This document shows, piece after piece, positions 44,995-49,577 of a stretch of DNA of 49,577 bases. The notes below the pieces were generated by a model, which was given only the letters and a program-made list of their open reading frames with translations, searched no databases and had not been told where the DNA came from. The position numbers and the translations under genes were made by a program. Source of the DNA: Oculatellaceae cyanobacterium Prado106. Its GTDB lineage: Bacteria > Cyanobacteriota > Cyanobacteriia > Elainellales > Elainellaceae. Numbering within the stretch: position 1 is the first letter of the stretch; the number at the start of each line of letters is the position of its first letter. The stretch is from positions 1 through 49,577 of the forward strand of contig JALOOP010000008.1 in assembly GCA_025454315.1 (NCBI GenBank), in the 5' to 3' direction.

Positions 44995-47109
44995 ATGAGG
45001 TACGAGGCAAGCGTTTGGGTGGGCATTTTGCATTCTTTGAGCGGAGACTTGGCGGTTGGAGAAGCTCCGTTGCGCGATGCAGAACTGATGGCGATCGCCG
45101 AAATCAACGAAGCGGGCGGCATTCTAGGCCACCTGATCCAGCCGATTGTAGAAGACGGCTATTCCGACCCGCAAACCTTCCAGCGCAAAGCCTACAAACT
45201 CCTACAGCAAGACCAGATCAGCGCCCTATTTGGCTGTTGGACTTCCCTCTGCCGCAAGCTCGTGCTGCCCCTCGTCGAAGAATTCAACACCCTCCTCTGG
45301 TATCCGCTCCAGTATGAGGGCTTGGAATGCTCCAAGAACATCTTTTATACCGGACTCTGCTCCAACCAGCAGCTTGAACCCGCTTTGCAATGGCTGCTTC
45401 AGCAGCAGAGAAAGCGCATCTATCTACTGGGCATGGACTATGTGTTTCCCCGCATTTCCAACAAGATTGCCAAGGCCAAACTGCAACAGTGGGGCGGCAC
45501 CGTAGTGGGAGAAGCCTATCCCCTGCTCGGTTCCCAAGACTTCCAGAACATCATTGCCGAAATCCAGCAACTCCAGCCCGATGCGGTGCTAAGTACGATC
45601 AATGGCGACAGCAACCTCCACTTTTATCCGCAGTATGCAGCCGCAGGCATCACCGCAGAGGAAATCCCAGTCATGGCCGTCAGCGTGGCCGAAAATCTGT
45701 TAGAGCATCTGGGTGCGGCTGCCGCTGGCCACTATGCCACCTGGGGCTATTTTCAGAGTCTAGACACCCCCGCCAGTCAGCAATTTGTCAAAAACTTTCG
45801 CCATTGGTACGGTGAGTCGCGCGTGGTGAGCGACCCGATGATGACCGCCTATGCCCAGGTGCATCTCTGGAAGCAAGCGGTGGAGGCAGCGGGTTCCTTC
45901 GACACGGATGCGGTTCGGCAAGCGGCCTATGGCCAGACCTTTGCCTCTCCGGCAGGGCTGCTGCAAATTGAACCCAATCACCATCTCAGCCGGAATTGGT
46001 ACATTGGCAAAATGCTGGGTTCTGGCCAATTTCAAGTTTTAGCCGCCTCCGATCAGCCCGTGCCGCCCCTCCCCTGGCTCGGGATTGATCATCTCCAATT
46101 TGAAAATGCTGAACTTGCCGTTGATTTGTTGGGAGAAGTCTCCCAGTCGCTCAGTTATATTTCGCAGCTTTCCCAAAAGACCAGCGAATTACAAGAGGCC
46201 CTCAGCAGCCTGACCGAAACCAACCTACAGCTAAGTCAGGCGCTAAATGCACTGCAAACCACGCAAATGCAGTTGATTCAAACGGAAAAAATGTCGAGCC
46301 TGGGGCAAATGGTGGCGGGTATTGCCCATGAAATTAACAATCCGGCCAGTTTTATTCAGGGCAACCTACACCATGTCGGCACCTATGTCGAAAATTTATT
46401 GGCGATTATTCAGCTTTACCAACAAGCGGATATCACCCTGCCCTCTGCGATTCAAAAGCAGATTGAGGAACGGGAACTAGACTATATGGTGAGCGACTTA
46501 CCGCGTCTTATGTCCTCCATGCAAGTTGGAGCAACCCGCATCCGCGACATTGTCCAGTCCCTCAAAAGCTTCTCTCGCTTAGACGAATCCGAGATGAAAG
46601 CCGTCGATCTCCATGACGGACTCGATAGCACCTTGCTGATCCTAGACCACCAGTTGCAAGCGAATGGCGATCGCCCCCCCATCACCCTAATCAAAGACTA
46701 CGGCAATCTCCCCCTCGTCGAATGCTACGCCAGCCAAATCAACCAGGTCTTCCTGAACCTCCTCAGCAATGCCATTGATGCCTTCCAGGAACTTCCAGAA
46801 CTTCCAACCTCAGCCGATCCTCCCCGCATTACCATCCGCACCCAACCCCAAGAAAATCCCCAAACGGGCGATCGCACAGTTCTCATCCAGATCATGGACA
46901 ATGGCTGTGGCATCCCCCCCGCCGTCCAGCAGCGTCTGTTTGATCCCTTCTTCACCACAAAACCCGTTGGCAAAGGCACTGGATTAGGGTTATCGATTAG
47001 CTATCAAATTATCACCGAACAGCATCACGGCACCCTCTCCTGTAGCTCGTCCCCTGAACAGGGCACGATGTTTTCCATTGAGATTCCCATTCACCCGATC
47101 TCGGGTTGA
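44995..47109 (+). CDS. Soluble histidine kinase with UrtA-like ligand-binding domain
   Basis: The 704-residue protein begins directly with a urea/amide-binding-protein domain (residues 1-370): VGILHSLSGDLAVGEAPLRD, LFGCWTSLCRKLVLPLVEEF, and YPLQYEGLECSKNIFYTGLC closely follow the UrtA/FmdD/AmiC pattern. A coiled-coil linker follows (SELQEALSSLTETNLQLSQA), then the kinase: H-box GIAHEINNPASFIQGNL with His445, N-box NQVFLNLLSNAIDAF, G1 DNGCGIP, F TTKPVGKGTGLGLSI. There is no signal peptide, and the in-frame stop at 44944 with no other start in between means none was missed. There is no membrane helix either, so ligand sensing should happen in the cytoplasm. Divergent from the ABC importer. No response regulator is adjacent. 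Confidence 0.9.
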   Translation: MRYEASVWVGILHSLSGDLAVGEAPLRDAELMAIAEINEAGGILGHLIQPIVEDGYSDPQTFQRKAYKLLQQDQISALFGCWTSLCRKLVLPLVEEFNTLLWYPLQYEGLECSKNIFYTGLCSNQQLEPALQWLLQQQRKRIYLLGMDYVFPRISNKIAKAKLQQWGGTVVGEAYPLLGSQDFQNIIAEIQQLQPDAVLSTINGDSNLHFYPQYAAAGITAEEIPVMAVSVAENLLEHLGAAAAGHYATWGYFQSLDTPASQQFVKNFRHWYGESRVVSDPMMTAYAQVHLWKQAVEAAGSFDTDAVRQAAYGQTFASPAGLLQIEPNHHLSRNWYIGKMLGSGQFQVLAASDQPVPPLPWLGIDHLQFENAELAVDLLGEVSQSLSYISQLSQKTSELQEALSSLTETNLQLSQALNALQTTQMQLIQTEKMSSLGQMVAGIAHEINNPASFIQGNLHHVGTYVENLLAIIQLYQQADITLPSAIQKQIEERELDYMVSDLPRLMSSMQVGATRIRDIVQSLKSFSRLDESEMKAVDLHDGLDSTLLILDHQLQANGDRPPITLIKDYGNLPLVECYASQINQVFLNLLSNAIDAFQELPELPTSADPPRITIRTQPQENPQTGDRTVLIQIMDNGCGIPPAVQQRLFDPFFTTKPVGKGTGLGLSISYQIITEQHHGTLSCSSSPEQGTMFSIEIPIHPISG

Positions 47110-47196
47110 GATGAGACCTAGGGAAAGTTGGTATCGGCCCGCATCAGCGATAGAATAGGCATCCAGGGCAAGGAGGAAACCAAGGAGGAAACCAAA

Positions 47197-47307
47197 ATGG
47201 AAAACACAGGTTGGCTAGATTTAGTGGCAGGGGGTGTAGCGATCGCCATCCTCATCGGCGGTCTCGCCATGCTCTTTAGCGGCGTTTCCAGCATGAATCG
47301 CAAGTAG
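47197..47307 (+). CDS. Small single-pass membrane protein, 36 residues
   Basis: MENTGWLDLVAGGVAIAILI is followed by GGLAMLFSGVSSMNRK: a short polar start, one hydrophobic helix and a basic end, as in small subunits of membrane complexes. Two copies of AAGGAGGAAACC stand in a row just upstream and offer two ribosome sites. The coding stretch contains a HIP1 core in frame. I cannot assign it to a known photosynthetic or respiratory subunit. It is too short for most gene callers. Confidence 0.6.
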   Translation: MENTGWLDLVAGGVAIAILIGGLAMLFSGVSSMNRK

Positions 47308-47379
47308 GGAAAGAAGAATCATGAAATGGGGAGACGGGAAAGCAGCATAACCCATCTACCTCCCCATCTCCTCATCTCC

Positions 47380-49311
47380 CTAACTCAGCACCTGCTCAAC
47401 CCACTGCACCTCAGCGTCAGTGAGGCCGTAGCACTGGTAAACCCATTGATCGATCGCCCTATCCACCACAGGATCAGATTGGCGGAACATTTGTTGAACC
47501 CCTTCAATGATTTGCTCGTAGGCTTGGCGTTGGGATGCGATCGCCAAATCGGGAACTGCGATCGGCAACTGCCGCAACTGAGGCGCACCCACGCGCAAAT
47601 ACCCTCCTTGTAAACCATTGCCGCTAAACGATCGGGTGAAATAGAAACTCATCAGTTGGCTATTGAGCAATCCCAAAAGATATCGCCAATCCAGCCGCAG
47701 ATTTTCCGAGACAAATCCATGCAGAATCACAGTCGATTTGCCTGCCAAAAACCTTCCCTGATCGTCCAACCCGCACTCCAGACGGCGAGTCATGCCAGAG
47801 ACAATGATTTTGGGCGATCGCGCTTGTTCCTGTCGTCGGCTCGTCAAATGCGTTAGAGCCACTCTGGGTAACACCGGATGCAGGTAGGATTTTCCCAGGT
47901 AGCGCATGGGTTTCTGTCCCCAAAGCCAGCAGTAGCGATCGATGGTGCCACTGTTAACAATGCAAAGATCATCCGGCTGAGGCTGTTCACAGTTTTGAAT
48001 CCAGGCTTGCAGCATATAAGCTTCGGCGACCGTTGCGGCACCGTTGATTTGGGCGATCGCTCCCAACGGCAAAAACTCCTGTTGTAATCGCTGCAAAAGT
48101 GTAGTTTCGATTGGCTGCAAGTTAATCCACCAGCGATCGCCCCCCTTCCTCCCCATCTCGCCATCGGCATCTGAGAAATCGGTGGATAGTTGTTGTCCTC
48201 GCTTCGCCACAAAAACCATAGGATAGACAGCCGCCGCAAACCCTGTTTGTTGAGCAAAATCTTTGACCGAGAGGAGTTGATTTTCTATGGTGAGGAGCGA
48301 TCGCACCGCCGCCGCATAATCCGCAGAAGCCAACTTGTTTGGCACCACCAAACTCGTCAATCCACCTGGTTTACACAGTTGCAGCGATCGCTCAATAAAG
48401 ACACAAAACAAATCCCAATTGCCCTTAGCACAGCGATAGTGAGCGTTACAATAACGTCGCAATTCTGGGAAACATACCGTCATCAACTCTGAATTGACAT
48501 AGGGTGGATTACCAATCACAAAATCAAATCCACCTTGCTGCATCGGCATTGCAAAAATCTGTTGCCAATTCAATGAATTTGAATCAACAGAATCAAATTT
48601 ATTTGAAGTTAATCTAGTGTTTAACAAAGTATTGCCGCAGTAAATTTTGGAGGTAAATTCGGTGAAGGGATAATGAGAGCGATCGCCATTCACTCCATCA
48701 TTCTCTATCAGTTCCAACCACAGTGATAACTGTGTTACCTTTACGGCTTGCAAATCAATGTCAATACCATAAATACAACGCTGCAAAACCTGTTCTCTCT
48801 CGCTGAAAGTCAACGGCCTTCCCAGATTCTTCGCCTGCCGAACCAGCAGAGCATCATAGGCCGCCAGCAAAAAAGCACCACCACCGCAAGCCGGATCGAG
48901 AATGGTGGGGAAAGGCTGATCCACTTGGGCGATCGTATGGTGCAGAACATAGTCCACTAGTTCAGCAGGCGTATAGTAAATGCCGCCCGTTTTTTTAGTT
49001 TGGGCTTGGCTAGTTTTTGCTTGGTAGGCCAAGAGAATTTCGTAGATTTGTCCTAGGTGTGCGATCGCCCAATCCACCCTTATCTCAGGCAACTGAAACC
49101 CATGCAAAATCCCAGAATCATACTCAAAAACACCTTGAGGAACCGGAACATCTCCCAAATGCTGACACAAATGCTCCAAAACCCTGTAGAGCAAAAAGTT
49201 TTGGATCTGGTGATTGCGTTCTGCTTCAGAGAGTCCATCAGCAAGCTGGGACAGGTGAGTAGCGATCGCCCGACACCCCATCTCCACCTGCTTCACCAAC
49301 CTCCCATCCAT
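47380..49311 (-). CDS. Eco57I/TaqI-like N6-adenine DNA methyltransferase
   Basis: The 643-residue protein has the SAM-binding motif ILDPACGGGAFLLAAYDALL and the catalytic NPPY in DFVIGNPPYVNSELM, typical of gamma-type N6-adenine methyltransferases. It also has GGIYYTPAELVDYVLH in front, as in Type IIG and Type I-like enzymes. The C-terminal half (from about 420) should be the DNA recognition domain, with LLGLLNSQLMSFYFTRSFSG and GYLRVGAPQLRQLPIAVPD, like TaqI specificity domains. No nuclease motif is visible in it. A PD-(D/E)XK nuclease gene lies 68 bases upstream on the same strand, so a restriction-modification or related defence role is possible. It could equally be an orphan. Confidence 0.88.
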   Translation of the reverse strand: MDGRLVKQVEMGCRAIATHLSQLADGLSEAERNHQIQNFLLYRVLEHLCQHLGDVPVPQGVFEYDSGILHGFQLPEIRVDWAIAHLGQIYEILLAYQAKTSQAQTKKTGGIYYTPAELVDYVLHHTIAQVDQPFPTILDPACGGGAFLLAAYDALLVRQAKNLGRPLTFSEREQVLQRCIYGIDIDLQAVKVTQLSLWLELIENDGVNGDRSHYPFTEFTSKIYCGNTLLNTRLTSNKFDSVDSNSLNWQQIFAMPMQQGGFDFVIGNPPYVNSELMTVCFPELRRYCNAHYRCAKGNWDLFCVFIERSLQLCKPGGLTSLVVPNKLASADYAAAVRSLLTIENQLLSVKDFAQQTGFAAAVYPMVFVAKRGQQLSTDFSDADGEMGRKGGDRWWINLQPIETTLLQRLQQEFLPLGAIAQINGAATVAEAYMLQAWIQNCEQPQPDDLCIVNSGTIDRYCWLWGQKPMRYLGKSYLHPVLPRVALTHLTSRRQEQARSPKIIVSGMTRRLECGLDDQGRFLAGKSTVILHGFVSENLRLDWRYLLGLLNSQLMSFYFTRSFSGNGLQGGYLRVGAPQLRQLPIAVPDLAIASQRQAYEQIIEGVQQMFRQSDPVVDRAIDQWVYQCYGLTDAEVQWVEQVLS

Positions 49312-49328
49312 TCACTTCCAGTTATATT

Positions 49329-49368
49329 ATCTGTATTTATCTGTGTTCATCTGTGTGCATCTGTGTTC
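49329..49368. repeat. 10-bp tandem repeats (ATCTGTGTTC)
   Basis: Four units: ATCTGTATTT, ATCTGTGTTC, ATCTGTGTGC, ATCTGTGTTC, in the leader of the methyltransferase gene. Confidence 0.8.
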
Positions 49369-49379
49369 CCCCTTTTGCC

Positions 49380-49577
49380 CTAAATACTCAACGTCAACTG
49401 CAACCCCTGCTCCGGTTTTGCATCCTCCGGCAGCGGATCAGGTTCAGCCCGCATCGCAGGACAATAACGCGCATAGGCACAGCGATCGCACTGATTACTA
49501 GGAAACGGCAACCACCGCTGATCGCGCCGCAGTTCAACCGCCAAATCACAAATCACCTCCTGAACCCGCTGCCGATG
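49380..49577 (-). CDS. C-terminal part of a PD-(D/E)XK (Cas4/RecB-like) nuclease
   Basis: The minus-strand frame is open from the window edge to TAG at 49380-49382 (65 residues). It reads QEVICDLAVELRRDQRWLPF and then NQCDRCAYARYCPAMRAEPD. The CDRC-x5-C pattern near the end is the iron-sulfur cysteine group seen at the C-terminus of Cas4, AddB and related RecB-family nucleases. The catalytic part lies outside the window. Followed by the DNA methyltransferase after 68 bases. Confidence 0.75.
   Translation of the reverse strand, partial: HRQRVQEVICDLAVELRRDQRWLPFPSNQCDRCAYARYCPAMRAEPDPLPEDAKPEQGLQLTLSI

Overview
The window reads as chromosomal DNA of a cyanobacterium, probably a filamentous, Leptolyngbya- or Oscillatoria-like one; that lineage guess is weak. 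The palindrome GCGATCGC (HIP1) is scattered through almost every gene. Ferredoxin-dependent glutamate synthase is present. The intergenic regions are full of short tandem heptamers (CCCTTTC and GGGGAGT types) and a dispersed CGCAGAGACGCAGAGA repeat, both typical of cyanobacteria. I saw no tRNA, rRNA, CRISPR array or intact insertion sequence.

Layout. 1-3490: glycerol catabolism operon glpK-glpD. 3532-6265 (minus): an ABC exporter with an odd C-terminal tail, followed by a small membrane protein. 6625-9896: a GT10-like glycosyltransferase and two tandem paralogous DXD glycosyltransferases, probably for surface glycans. 9978-19391: an accessory island bounded by two broken genes (an endonuclease/exonuclease/phosphatase tail and an Uma2 head). 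19382-24034 (minus): glsF with a long repeat-rich leader. 25408-34699: mostly housekeeping genes (phosphodiester glycosidase-like protein, mannose-6-phosphate isomerase-type cupin, IscA/HesB, SirB1-like protein, cyclic-nucleotide-binding protein, U32 peptidase, RlmI-like methyltransferase). 35681-40918: a LuxR-type regulator, anchored proteins and another Uma2. 41117-44086 (minus): a nitrate/sulfonate-type ABC importer. 44995-47109: a histidine kinase with a UrtA-like sensor domain. 47380-49577 (minus): a DNA methyltransferase and the tail of a PD-(D/E)XK nuclease.

The most interesting part is the island. A 150-residue protein (10577-11029) has a hydrophobic and helical N-terminus and ends in an Asn/Gln/Gly/Val motif. 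The same motif, 14 of 25 residues identical, lies just before the NB-ARC NTPase domain of a large NLR-like protein (11843-15418) with TPR repeats and C-terminal membrane helices. This is the layout of amyloid-signalling NLR/effector pairs: the receptor would template the effector through matching motifs. Next to it, a P-loop ATPase and a TPR/membrane protein overlap by 8 bases, and the second shares the NLR's C-terminal module almost letter for letter. I infer a two-part intracellular defence or regulated cell death locus; nothing here proves function.

The window also shows several strong hairpin terminators with near-perfect stems, a 138-bp element with 19-bp terminal inverted repeats, a 21-bp minisatellite with heptad coding potential, and heptamer arrays that have entered coding sequence in two genes.
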